NCBI RefSeq assembly: GCF_002999335.1
Contig: NW_020312370.1
Span: 62,001 to 126,000, forward strand
Direction of reading: 5' to 3'
DNA length: 64,000 bases
DNA from: Cyclospora cayetanensis
Taxonomy: Eukaryota > Apicomplexa > Conoidasida > Eucoccidiorida > Eimeriidae
In this document: in pieces, positions 21,714 to 32,867 of the stretch
Layout of the letters: each line of letters starts with the position of its first letter
How positions within the stretch are numbered: the stretch's first letter is position 1
The notes under the pieces: generated by a model
The model's input: only the letters and a program-made list of their open reading frames with translations
What the model was told of the DNA's origin: nothing
The model's database searches: none
Translations under genes and position numbers: made by a program

Positions 21714-22535
21714 TGCTGCTGCTGAGTCTTTGAGGCAGTGTCACTCAGGCTGTACTGTTCACCTGCTGCAGTCGCGATGTCTCCTTGCAGACAGAGCGCA
21801 GCTACAGCCAGTCCCCCGATGCTCTTGAGGGTGAAATGCCGTTTCTGTCTCAATGCGCGGCGCCTGCTTGCCCACGGTGGCTTCTTCTTCCGGCTGCAGA
21901 GAGCAGCTCTAGCCGCATGCTGTCTGCCAACGGAAGCCTTGGGTACGGCGTGTCGCTACCGTTGTTGTGGCTAGAGCTGCTCTTGTCAACGCGTGCAACT
22001 GCGAAAGAAATGGCAAGCAGAGAGAAATTGAATTACAAGATCAAAGTATCTCCAACAACACTTAGATGCATGCAGCAGCGCCGCAGCGCGTGGGTGTCAT
22101 CACTGCAGCCACCAGGGGGGTGGACCAGCAGGCTCGCTGGTGCCTTTGTGGCTACTGCTGCTCCCCTTTGTACTTTTTTTCTCTCTCTGCGGCGGCTGCA
22201 GCCGTTCTCGCGTGTAATTTCCATTGCTTCTGCTGCAGACACCACCCAGAGCAACCCCACGAGCATAAATGCGGCCAGCAACGGCACTTCATGAACGGCG
22301 CCGAGGGCGGCAAGCGTTGTAGGGTGCTTCGCTGAATTGTCTTAGCAGATTCCTGCCCGCTAAATCGCGCAGAATCAGCCGCCGTTTCAGCAGCAGGAGC
22401 TGCACGTACACCCGAACGCGGCGAAAGCTGCAGCAGCAGAGGACACGCAGGCAGGGGAGTGGCTGGAGTCGCTGCAGAGCAGCTTGGCAACCGCAGTGAA
22501 GAATTCTCGACAGATGCATCTCTAGCCTCTCTTCA
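21714..22535. promoter_or_regulatory. Divergent promoter region between UFSP2-like and SLC33A1 genes
   Basis: About 820 bases separate the two start codons on opposite strands, so both promoters must lie here unless an upstream 5' exon exists. The segment is rich in CTG/CAG and has no convincing coding frame; no specific motif could be assigned. Confidence 0.45.
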
Positions 22536-25500
22536 ATGACAGCTCGAACACGCGCAGAATCACCAGGCACGGCAGCGTCAGCCGCAAAAGCGAGAATGGG
22601 GTCTCGCCGTCGCTGGCTACCCAAAGACTCAGGGAGCATCTCTCTTCTCCTTCTTCTATACACCCTACAAGTACGCAAGCTGCTGCTGCGGCGAGCGCTT
22701 TGCTGTGGCCTGAGCTGTCGTTGAGCTTACTCTTGCAAGCCGGGTGGTTAATGTACGGCGTGCGAGAGCTGTATGTACACCCGGCGGATCGCATAGGTGC
22801 CTATTCAGTATTTCTGCAGCGGCAGTGCCACATGCATGGGATACTTCCTATACGCATATCTACTTATCTACTCACTTGCATACACGTACATACACGTATA
22901 CATAGGTATGTATACACATATGTACATGCACACATGTAAATGCACATATATCTATATATATCTATGTCTGTGTCGATAGGGCATTCCCATGGGGTTGGAT
23001 GGCAGCCTGCCGCTGCTTCTCCTGAACAAGATATCTTATAAGCAGCAATCGCTCTTGTCGCTCACGTCCCTCCCGTTTAGGTACGAGCGCTCCTCCTGTA
23101 GAAGATTTGCGAGTTGCCTTCATGAGGAAAACAACAACAGCACGCGCCGCTGCCGTTTTGCCGCAAAAAGCAGCAGAGGCGTCGCGTTGGAAACTGCCTC
23201 TGCTGAAAGTGCTGCCCGTGTGCTACGACGGCTAACGCGTCTCAACTTTTTGTGGAGGATCAGAACCCGTGCGTAGACTCCTGTGTGTTGGATGTGCTGT
23301 TCGCTGTTTCCCCGTTGCCTCTGCAGCGTGAAATTGCTGTGGGCTCCCCTGGTGGATGGCTGCTATATAAAGTCTCTAGGCAGAAGGAGGACGTGGCTAA
23401 TTCCTCTGCAATTCGTTGCGGGATTCCTCATGATATGGGCAGCCAGCAGCCCAGACAGGCTGCAGACGTGGATTGGAGGTGTGTGTGTGTGTGGCATGCA
23501 AGTGTGCTGATGGCGACGGGCTGGAAGGGGTTAAGGGGTTTGTCACCATTTTATGGCCCCTAGGAGGGGGAAAGGGGGAAAGAGGGAGGGAAAAGGGAGT
23601 GAAATAGGGAGGGAAAAGGGAGTGAAATAGGGAGGGAAAAGGGAGTGAAATAGGGAAAAAGGGAGTGAAATAGGGAGGCCGCTACTGCTGCTGTTGCTGC
23701 TACTGCTACTGCTGCTGGTGCTGTTGCTGTTGGAGAGGGGAAAGGAGGGCTGTTTCTGCTGTTACGGCGTGTCTAACAGACAGAAGGGGGATATGAGGGG
23801 GGAGGTGGTGTTTTTCGCTGCTGCTGTTGTTGCTTTTTCTTCTCCTGCGTATCCTCCTCCTTGTGCATGCAGCTGGCTGCCCTTTCTGCCGGCCAGACGA
23901 CAGCAGCGCCTTCACCGCTGCGGCTGCCGACATGCAGCCTTTCCTTTTGCATTGCTTTCTTTGCTGCTGCTGCAGAAGCCCAAGGAGGCGCTGCAGAACC
24001 AAATGTGCTCATATTGAGCATCTTTTTCGGATTCTTGTACTTCCTCATGGCCACCCAGGTGCTCTTGCGTACTCCCTCCTAGCTGCTGTTTTAGCAGTCT
24101 GCTGCTGTATCTCAAAGCCGCTGCATTCGCTGCTGCTGCTGCATGTCTGTGCATTTGCTGCTGCAGGATATAGCTGTCGATGGCTGGGCGTTGACGCTAC
24201 TCAGTCCGGAGAACAAAGGGTAAGGCATCATCGCCCCCACTGCGCATGTTTGTCGTGCAGCTGCAGCAGCAGCAGCTGCTGCTGCTGCTGCTAAGTTCTT
24301 TGGGGTAATTTCTCGACGCCGGCAGATGATGCAGCAGGGTACCAAAGTGCAACGGACAGCCCTATAGCCTTAGAGCCTTAGAGCCATACGGCATTCTAGC
24401 CTTTGAGCCTTATTGCCTTAGAGCCAAATACAGCCTTATAGCCTTAGAGCCAAATACAGCCTTAAAGCCAAATACAGCCTTATAGCCTTTTAGCCTTAGA
24501 GCCAAATACAGCCTTAAAGCCCAAAACAGCCTTAGAGCCAAATACAGCCTTAGAGCCAAATACAGCCTTAAAGCCAAATACAGCCTTATTGCCAAATACA
24601 GCCTTATAGCCAAATACAGCCTTATAGCCTTGGAGCCGAATACAGCCTTATTGCCAAATACAGCCTAATAGCCAAATACAGCCTTAGAGCCTTAGAGCCA
24701 AATACAGCCTTATAGCCATACAGCCATATAGCCTTATAGCCTTAGAGCCAACTACAGCCTTAGAGCCAACTACAGCCTTATAGCCAAATACAGCCTTATA
24801 GCCAAATACAGCCTTATAGCCAAATACAGCCTTATCGCCTTAGAGCCAAATACAGCCTTATAGCCTGACGCTCCCCTCCAATTTTTCTGGTGCCACAGCT
24901 GTTGTTTTTCAGCCTCGCCTCGACTTGCAACGTTGTGGGCCAGACATTGGGGTATTGTTTTTCTTACGCCGGATTTTTAGCGCTGAATGATCCCAACTTC
25001 TCTCGTCGCTTCCTCAACATGGAGCGTTCAGACGGAAAGGGTGCCGTTGACCTCCCCGCCTTTATTTCGTCCGTCCAGCTGTGTCTGCTGCTGCTGCCAC
25101 CGTTGTTGCTGCTGCTGCTACCGTTGTTGCTGCTGCTGCCACCGTTGTTGCTGCTGCTGCTACCGTCGTTGTTGCTGCTGCTACCGTTGTTGCTGCTGCT
25201 GCTACCGTTGTTGCTGCTGCTGCTACCGTTGTTGTTGCTGCTGCTACCGTTGTTGTTGCTGCTGCTACCGTTGTTGTTGCTGCTGCTACCGTTGTTGCTG
25301 CTGCTGCTACCGTCGTTGTTGCTGCTGCTACCGTTGTTGTTGCTGCTGCTACCGTTGTTGTTGCTGCTGCTACCGTTGTTGCTGCTGCTACCGTTGTTGC
25401 TGCTGCTGCTACCGTTGTTGTTGCTGCTGCTACCGTTGTTGTTGCTGCTGCTACCGTTGTTGTTGCTGCTGCTGCCGCTGCTAGCATTGCTGCTACCGTT

Positions 25501-27719
25501 GTTGCTACCAGTGCTGCTACTACCATTGCTGCTGCTGCTGCTACCGTTGTTGTTGCTGCTGCTACTACCACTGCTGCTGGTGCTACCGTTGCTGCTGCTA
25601 CTACCATTGCTGCTGGTGCTACCGTTGCTGCCGCCGCTGCTAGCATTGCTGCTGCTACTACCATTGCTGCTGCTACTACCATTGCTGCTGCTGCTACCGT
25701 TGCTGCTGCTACTACCATTGCTGCTGCTGCTACTACCATTGCTACTAGCATTGCTGCAGCTGATGTTACTGCGCATGCGTTGTTGCTGCATTGGCTCTTG
25801 GTTTGGAGGCTGCCATCGCCGTGGCTTCAGCGCGCCTCGTGCTCTTGCTGCGGGGTGTCTCGCGCGTGTGTGCTGCTGCCCGTGTGTTTTTCAAAAGGTG
25901 CGCTGCCTCAGGGATGCTGCCTCTTCTTCCGTGTTGCTGTGCTGTTGCGGTTGCAGATTCTGGGGGTGGGTGTTTGTTGTGACAACGACGGTGGTTCTAT
26001 TGTTTTTCAAGGAGACTGAAAACGAGACACTCCCGAGGCGGGAGGCCCCCCAGGGGCCCCACACCCCTCATGTGGAGGCGACAAATTATGTTGGTCCCAT
26101 CAGCGGCAGAGAAGAAATGCATTTCTTCGCAGACGACGTGCTCGCGCAGGCTGGAGGCGATACTGGGTAAGGCCAAGCAAGATCCAAAGTGTTGAGTCGT
26201 GCATGCATGCAGCAGCGCCTCAGTGAAACGCGATCGCGCACCCATGCTGGCATGCCCTTCACAGCTTATGTCTGCTGGGGTGTGCCTGTGTGCAAGGGGA
26301 AAAATGCAGCGTTCATGTAACTGCGCCCTCCCTCAATCGTGTCCACCAAAGAATTCCCCCCCTTCACCCATGACTTCCTCTCAGGCTTTGCAGCCTTTCA
26401 TGTGTGTCTGTGTACGTGTATGTGTGTCTGTGTGTATGTATCTTGATGTGTCTGTGTGTATGTATCTTGGTGTGTGTATATGTGTGTGTATATGTGTGTG
26501 TATGTGTATGTGTATGTGCATATATATATATATGTGTGTCTGTGTATGTGTATATGTGTGTGTATGTGCATATATATACATGTATGTGTGTGTGTCTGTA
26601 TATGTGCGTGTCTGTGTATGTATATGTGCGTGTCTGTGTATGTGTATATGTGCGTGTCTGTGTCTGTATATGTGTGTGTATATGTACGTGTGTGTGCTTC
26701 TTTTACCAGGGGTGACGAGGAATCGAGGTGTGAAGAGGAGGGCAGCTGCGAGCCGAAAGGCGCTCTCGAGTCATATCGCCTATTGTGGAAGGTATTGCAA
26801 CAGTGCAGTCTTCTTCTCGGGGCACCTTGCCCTTTCCTGTCTCAAGATGCTCATCTGTGTGCCTGCCTCTAGTGTATGTGCTGCTGCGCTCGCGCATTCT
26901 GCCGATTCCGCCGCATGCAGCTGCTTTCTGCAGTGCATGTTCTCCCTCTAACCTTTTTGTCCTTCGTCCTCCGCTTTTAGCCGTTCTTCTCTGTAGACGT
27001 GTCTACATTTGAAAGACTGCGCGAGTTTGCTGGCTCCAGCTTCTCTCTGATTTTAGCTTCTGCGGTTGCCTCTTTCGTCACGGCCTCTGCGCATGGGTAG
27101 TGTAGTGTGCATCTGTTTCGGGTGTCTCCGCAGCTGCTATTCCTCTCCCCAGTGCGGCAACTGATGCTCGTGATCCTGACGGCTCGTGTAGGCTTTGCTG
27201 CAGTGGATGCAGCTACGCAGCTCAAGATTATTGAACGTGGTGTCTCGAAGGAGCAGCTCGCTTTCTTCGCACCTCTCCTCATGCCATTTGGTATTGTCTG
27301 CCCGTTCCTCGTAAGCCTTCGCTAACTCGTGTTTAGAGGTATATGTTGGGGAGGAGGGGAAAAGGGGGGAAGAGGAAGAGGGGGGCAAAACGCTTCATGA
27401 AAAAGAAGGAAGCTCGCCTTCTCGCCCAAGCCCCACAAGGCAGCTGCTGCTGGTAATACGAGAACTTCGTATAGAATGACGAATTTGCGTTTGTTCACTG
27501 CATTGCTGCCGAATTCTTGTGCATGCTGCTCGCGCTGCTGTTGCTGCAGGTGAGCAAGTGGATTACGGGGTCGGCACCACTGCGGCTGTTTATGTATGGA
27601 TATCTCTTTCGTCTTGCCGTCTGCTGCGTATGGGCCGGTGTGTTGTCAGGCTTTCTATTGCCCCTGAAAATTTTTTCTGTCTGTATTTTTCCAGCAGGTC
27701 TCTTTAATTCGACTTGCTC

Positions 27720-27750
<31 letters not shown>

Positions 27751-29212
27751 GCTTCTGTTTCTGCCCCTCACGCGCCTTGTCAAAAGGCGTTCCCTTCGCC
27801 GTGCGGGGAGGGGGGATCGAGTATGGCTCTCCGGCTGTCTCTACCCCTCCAGTTGTTTTCGTGACCGCTGCTGTTGTCACTGTTTTTTGTGTGTGTTTGC
27901 CTCTGCTGCAGCCGCCGTTGCTGCGACGCCAGTGTTGTACACTGGGGAAAACGCGACTTTGTTTTACATAGGCCTCTTTCTCATCACAACGGTTTACAAC
28001 GTCTGCTCTGACATAGTGTTTGTCTCGATGGTGCGTGGGTTGAGCGCCCTTTCTCAACACGTTCAGTCAGCTGGCTTGATCCCCGTGAAACAGGAAGGGC
28101 CTTCAAGAGTCGCTCTGCAAAGGCCTCTCCTACCCGTCTCGTCCCCCCTTCCTTCCTGCTGCAGATAGGCAGGCAGGCAGGCAGCTAGCTCTTCAGGCAG
28201 ATGGGCTGTTTTGAAGCTTCCTTGTTGCTAGGGGTGATGCAGCAGCGTGCCCTTAGATAGCCAGCTGGCTGCGCCTCCTGCCTCCGAGCTATCTGTGTGC
28301 GCGCGTTCATGCCGTGTGAGGTGGGGCACTCTTGCAGATGGCATTCTTCGCCAGAGTCTCTGACCCGCGAATTGGGGGATCTTATATGACGTTCCTCAAC
28401 ACCATGTCGAACATCGGCTCGCAGGTAGCTCTCTCGCCTTGGCTTAAGACACAGGCGCGCTGCTCACCGGAAAGCCGTTTCTACTACTAGAGTAGACTTC
28501 GGAAAACTTGAATAGGGGGCTTCTGCATTGCGAGTTTCGGTGCGATGCAGTGGCCGCGTGCTGTGAGTCTATGGCTAATGGACTCGCTATCCATCAAGGA
28601 CTGCACTGGAATTGACTGTATGTTCTCTTGGCACGCGCTGTCTCGGGGGGGCCAGAGATGCTGAAGCACTGGTATTCACTCTGCACCAATTGTTCGTTCT
28701 GCGAGCACGTATTGCGACTGGGGTGACATATATATATATATAGATATCTGTATATATATATATATATGTATGTGTGAGAATCGTTTGCAATATTTTCTCT
28801 GTTTTTCTGTTGGTTTCAGTATCTCTCGCTGGAGCAACATGCCCAGTGGTTTTGGATGGGTACTTCGTCCAAGTGGCTGCCTGCGTCATCCTCGGTGCGC
28901 CTGCGTCATTTTTTGCACTTTAGGAAATTATCTTGTAGCGAAAGATGGTCGTCCTCGACTGTATCTTATGTGGAAAAGGTGCTAAATAGCATCAGGAGCT
29001 AGAGATTTTACTCTGTGTGGGTTCTTTCGCCGGGTGCTGCAGGCTTGTGCTGGACGGCTGTCTTCTGGCCTCGAGTGCGACGGCTGCAGGATATCCCTTT
29101 GCGTTGTTGGCGTGTCACCCTCTCGCCGCCTCCCACTGCTGAATCTGCAGTAGAAATGACAACATGCGAACGCGAGGGAAAGGCAGCGGCAGAAACAAAG
29201 AAGGAAGAGTGA
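22536..29212 (+). CDS. SLC33A1: Acetyl-CoA transporter (SLC33A1/AT-1 family), 15 exons
   Basis: This multi-pass carrier moves acetyl-CoA into the ER/Golgi lumen. Exons with closing phases: 22536-22670, 22980-23080, 23327-23478, 23976-24058, 24167-24219, 24913-25068, 25957-26166, 26710-26791, 27134-27310, 27550-27637, 27912-28030, 28338-28424, 28551-28617, 28820-28894, 29043-29212; 584 residues, close to the animal protein. Family landmarks appear in order: LLLLLYTLQ/GIPMGLDGSLPLL, VKLLWAPLVDGCYIKSLGRR, QDIAVDGWALTLL, ASTCNVVGQTLGY, FWGWVFVVTTTVVLL, LTARVGFAAVDAATQLK, MAFFARVSDPRIGGSYMTFL, WPRAVSLWLMDSLSIKDC, LDGYFVQVAACVILG and RRLQDIPLRCWRV. Introns carry several large repeat arrays. The segment 25069-25956, treated as an intron, is open throughout (see findings). 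The start at 22536 leaves a 33-residue leader before the first membrane segment; an upstream exon cannot be excluded. Confidence 0.9.
23561..23678 (+). repeat. 22-bp purine-only repeat in SLC33A1 intron 3
   Basis: Units of ggagggaaaagggagtgaaata recur about four times after a G-rich lead-in. The strand is almost pure purine, with many runs of three or more G. Confidence 0.9.
24361..24866. repeat. About 18-bp minisatellite (AGCCAAATACAGCCTTAT) filling SLC33A1 intron 5
   Basis: The array is built from two short modules, agccaaatac and agccttat/agccttag, in variable order over about 500 bases. It occupies most of the intron between exons 5 and 6 and stops just before the acceptor tract. Confidence 0.95.
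25083..25757. repeat. CTG-rich 21-bp array (ccgttgttgctgctgctgcta) inside SLC33A1
   Basis: About 30 units of 21 bases, ccgttgttg or ccgttgttgttg plus ctgctgcta, degenerate toward the 3' side into cta-cta-cca-ttg-ctg mixes. All unit lengths are multiples of three, so all frames lacking a stop stay open: poly-Leu with Pro (sense frame), Ala/Thr/Val (second frame), and Asn/Gly/Ser on the opposite strand. Confidence 0.95.
26400..26698. repeat. TG/TA microsatellite tract in SLC33A1 intron 7
   Basis: About 300 bases of tgtgtgtatgtatatgtg-type sequence with a tatatata core near 26525, ending just before the acceptor of exon 8. Confidence 0.95.
27719..27745. repeat. (TA)n microsatellite in SLC33A1 intron 10
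   Basis: Uninterrupted TA dinucleotides. Confidence 0.95.
28728..28767. repeat. (TA)n microsatellite in SLC33A1 intron 13
   Basis: Two TA runs separated by gatatctg. Confidence 0.95.
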
Positions 29213-30121
29213 CTTACGATGGTGTCGGGGGGTCACCCACCCCCGGCACCACCCCTCGAGTGCTAGCCAGCTTTGCTGCTGGTCTATAAGGCCTCATCTC
29301 AAGACTTAGTTTTAGGGCCGACTGGCTTCCCTCCGCTGTGTGCTTTTTTCCGGTAGTTCGCTTCATCAGGGGCTTAGCCACCCGAGTGTAACGAGCTGCC
29401 TTTTTGTAAGCAAGCTTCCCGGCAAAGGGCTAGCTAGCTAGCTACACTAGTTGAGCTTCTTTTCTTAGCAAGCATTTGAGTAATAATGTTGTTCCTGAGG
29501 GAGCCGGCTGGTTAGCTCGTTGGTTCGGATGCTCCTATTGATGGGTCTCTAAAGTTTCAGTGGTGGCGCCGTGGAGTCAGACTAAGGTGTCCGTGATTCT
29601 CCGATCCAGAAACGAGGAATGCAAGTGACATAAAAGCGCGTGCGCATGCATGCATGCATCGTCGCTATCAACAGGTGTCTGTGGACACCCCTACCGCCAC
29701 CGTGCGTGGGAGGCTTCAACACGTCGTGCTGCTCACGCGCGGGGGTCCACGGTAATGTGTGCCTAGAAGACATGCGAGTTGGGGGGAAGAAGATACATGA
29801 CTCCATGCCTATCCGTGCGAAGAGACGAACGAGGAACGCTCCAGTGACACGCAAACATGCCCCATGTTCGTCCATCATGCGAACACGTAGGCCCGCGCGC
29901 AGTGCATAAATGCCATACAGAGTGCACGTATGTGCATCCACGGAGGAAGGTGAACGCACTTGAACCATTGCCACAAACTGCTCATAAAGGCACGCCAGGT
30001 GCTGAAGAATGCTAGGATACTTTCTCCACGACCCCTCTCTCTCCAACGGAGACACACCCCTATGTATATAGCGACGACGGTAAATAAAGGCGTGGCCAAA
30101 ACGAATGTAAAAAGTAGCGCC
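29213..30121. other. Convergent 3' region between SLC33A1 and CDC50-like genes
   Basis: No gene is supported. Short frames on the minus strand (29582-30055) have no motif. Both transcripts should terminate in this interval. Confidence 0.4.
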
Positions 30122-32829
30122 CTAGAGGGCTTTGTTCGGCGGATCCTCCAGCTGCCCAACGGAGGAACCCCCTTCTGGTTTGTCTCCGTAGGTATCCTGC
30201 GAGACTTCGCGGAATGAAGAGAGATAGGCTCGTTTTCGCTCTTGGTAGTCCTCGTCTGTTGCTTCGCTGGCTCCGTCGTCATCCTCTCCCTCCCCCTCTC
30301 TTTCTTCCTCTTCTTCTTCTTCGTCCACTTCCTCCGAGCGCCCCAAAGGCGGACGCTCTGCTGCTGCTGCCCCTGCAGCAGAGCTGGCACGAGCAGCAGC
30401 AGCTGCTGCTGGCGTGTAGCCTCTCAGGATATCCCATGAGCCGTCATCTAGCAGCCTGCAATGTGCGGGGCACAGACAGGCGGGAGAAGCGGGCAGCAGG
30501 GGGAGAAGCCGTTTCATTCGCACGGCGTCGATGGCGTTCTGTTCCACCATGCCACTCGCGGAGTTACCCCCGTTGTTGAGCGCCGCTCCCTTCTGCCGAC
30601 TGGACACCATCGCGCCTCCACTGGCCGCTAAGGAGGAAGCAGGCGCTTCTGCAACTGCAGCAACACTCACGCAGACAGCAATGCTTCCCCATCCAAAGGA
30701 AAGCGCACGACAAAAGGGGTGCGGATGGTGATCGTGGTCGCAGCAGCAGCGGCAGCAGCCGACGACGACAACTGCACGGTTAAGAGGCCTCGGGCAAGCC
30801 TTATGTGAACATGCATAAAAATACGCAACCGTGAAGTCTAGACTCACCTGCAGCAGCAGTAAGCCCCATTTGCAAGTCCACTCCACGCGCTGCACCGCGC
30901 ACGCGCGCATGCGCAAGCAAATAAAATAACGCGAACCTGATCTACATGTGTTCGGCTCGAAGGAGCGCTCGCAAGACACAACCAACGGGGAATACAGAAA
31001 AAAAACATGTGTGAAGCGCTTTGTGACGATGAGGACGACGACTGCGACGACTACTACTCGTCTCCGCACGCCTCGGTCGCGCACCCCAAAACTCAGAGAG
31101 CTTCTCACCTGTGGAGCTAACAAATCTGACCTTCATCTTTTTCATAACCCACAGCAGCACGACCAGCAGGATGCACAAGATTCCTGCAAAATGCCACCCC
31201 ACAGCGAACGGTGCAAAAAGGGAGGCAACGCTAGACGCAGCATACTGGGGCCCCCGCTGGTGCAGGCATCGCCGTCAAGCCGCGTGCCAGAAAAAGCTAT
31301 CTCGGCAGTGTGTTGAGGTCGGTGGTTTATGGAGTGTCCCTCCCCTCCCACCGGTTACTATGGTGAAGAGGGCGAGCGGCATGTTAGGCCCCCCCATTGG
31401 AGTCAACGACGCAATGACGAATGCCTTCTTCGCTCCCCACTCCCCAGCAGGCCACTCTGCAGCGTGCAAGAAGACAGCAGAGCGTCCAGCAACGCGTCCT
31501 CAACCCGCCACTGTTTTCTTCTGGAAGCTCCCTCTAGCCTGAAAGGCGTGGCGAGAAAAAAATGCCACGCCTCAGACTTGAAAAAGGTGCCTCAAACCAG
31601 CACCCTGACATTAAGAGGACTTTTTAGGGCTTAAAATTACTGTTTTGCGAGAGGACTGCGTAGTACTGCACATTGGGAACTAGCGCCTCCGTGATGATCC
31701 CATAGAGTTTCTGGAAATCAGGCGTCACTGGAGGATGCAACCACACCCTAAACTTGGGGTCTGAGGGTAAAATCCAAGGCTCCAGACCACTTTCAGTCCA
31801 GGAGGATTTCTTCACCTGGCAGGCAGCGGCACAAACACGCAAGCGCTCGACGCACAAACACCCTTGAAAGCGTTTCGCTCCGCTGGCCATACAGCAGGAA
31901 AGCCGCTGCAGCCGTCCAGCGGCACGCCTGCGCACCTCTAAGCCACTGTTTGATGTTGTACTCTGCACATTCTGTGGGCTGGTGAATGCGCGGCGAGGAG
32001 AGCTCCTCGCCTCAGGCGCACGGGGCGGTCTGTCTAGGAACTTTGTTTTTTTTCAGCAGTGGTGTGCAGAAGCTGCCCACCATAAATTGCAAAAAATCCC
32101 ACTTATAGGGCACATCGTTGGTGTTCAGGCTCAGAGTGGTGACGGGGCCTCCCCCCTTCTGCTTCTTAAGCTCCAAGTCGTCGTTGAAGAGAGCGACAGA
32201 CTGAGCTCCGCATGGAAAAGCCTCCTCAGTGGCTGACGTTCTCATGGGCAGTCCAGACTCAGCAGCAAATTCCAAGCGAGGCAGTGTCTGCACCCCGCCT
32301 ACTAAACGAAGCGCGAGGGCCTCTTCTCGAGTCCGGATGACTGCAAAATACAGCGTCTTGCACACAGAGACAAGTGTGCTCCCCATGAAGCGCCCTGTAC
32401 GAGAAGGAAGGGGCGAAGGAGAAAAATGCCACGCACAAAGGGGAAAGCATGCAAGGCCTGTGCAACAACTTGGGCCGTACAGACGCACACCCGTGGCTTG
32501 CAGCGCCTTGGAGCGCCTCAGCTACCCCATGTGTCACGAAATCGTGCAGGACTGGCACCCCTCATGGCGCTGCTTTGCGCCTCCTCTGCCTTCTCAGATC
32601 GCAACGTCAACTCCAAAGAAAAAAAATTTCCCCCTCTTCCTCTCGAGGTAAAGGACGCACGTCCCACTACTCAAGAGGGGCACAAACTGACCCTCGCGGC
32701 AACGCGAGTTCAAGAGGCATGCAAAAAATGCAACCAGCACGAAATGTGAGGAAGGCAGGCATGGAGAGACGAAAATAAAAGAGCAATTGCACAGAAAGAC
32801 ACCCACAGACACAGACACACAGACACACA

Positions 32830-32867
<38 letters not shown>

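Noticed and set aside
24964..26019. Long Ser/Asn/Gly (-), Val/Ala (-) and Ala/Thr/Val (+) frames over the CTG array
   Set aside because: All units are multiples of three, so frames stay open by composition. Only the sense SLC33A1 frame has flanking homology.
26381..26872. Cys/Val/Tyr-rich and His/Thr-rich frames at the TG/TA tract
   Set aside because: Dinucleotide repeat translation within an SLC33A1 intron.
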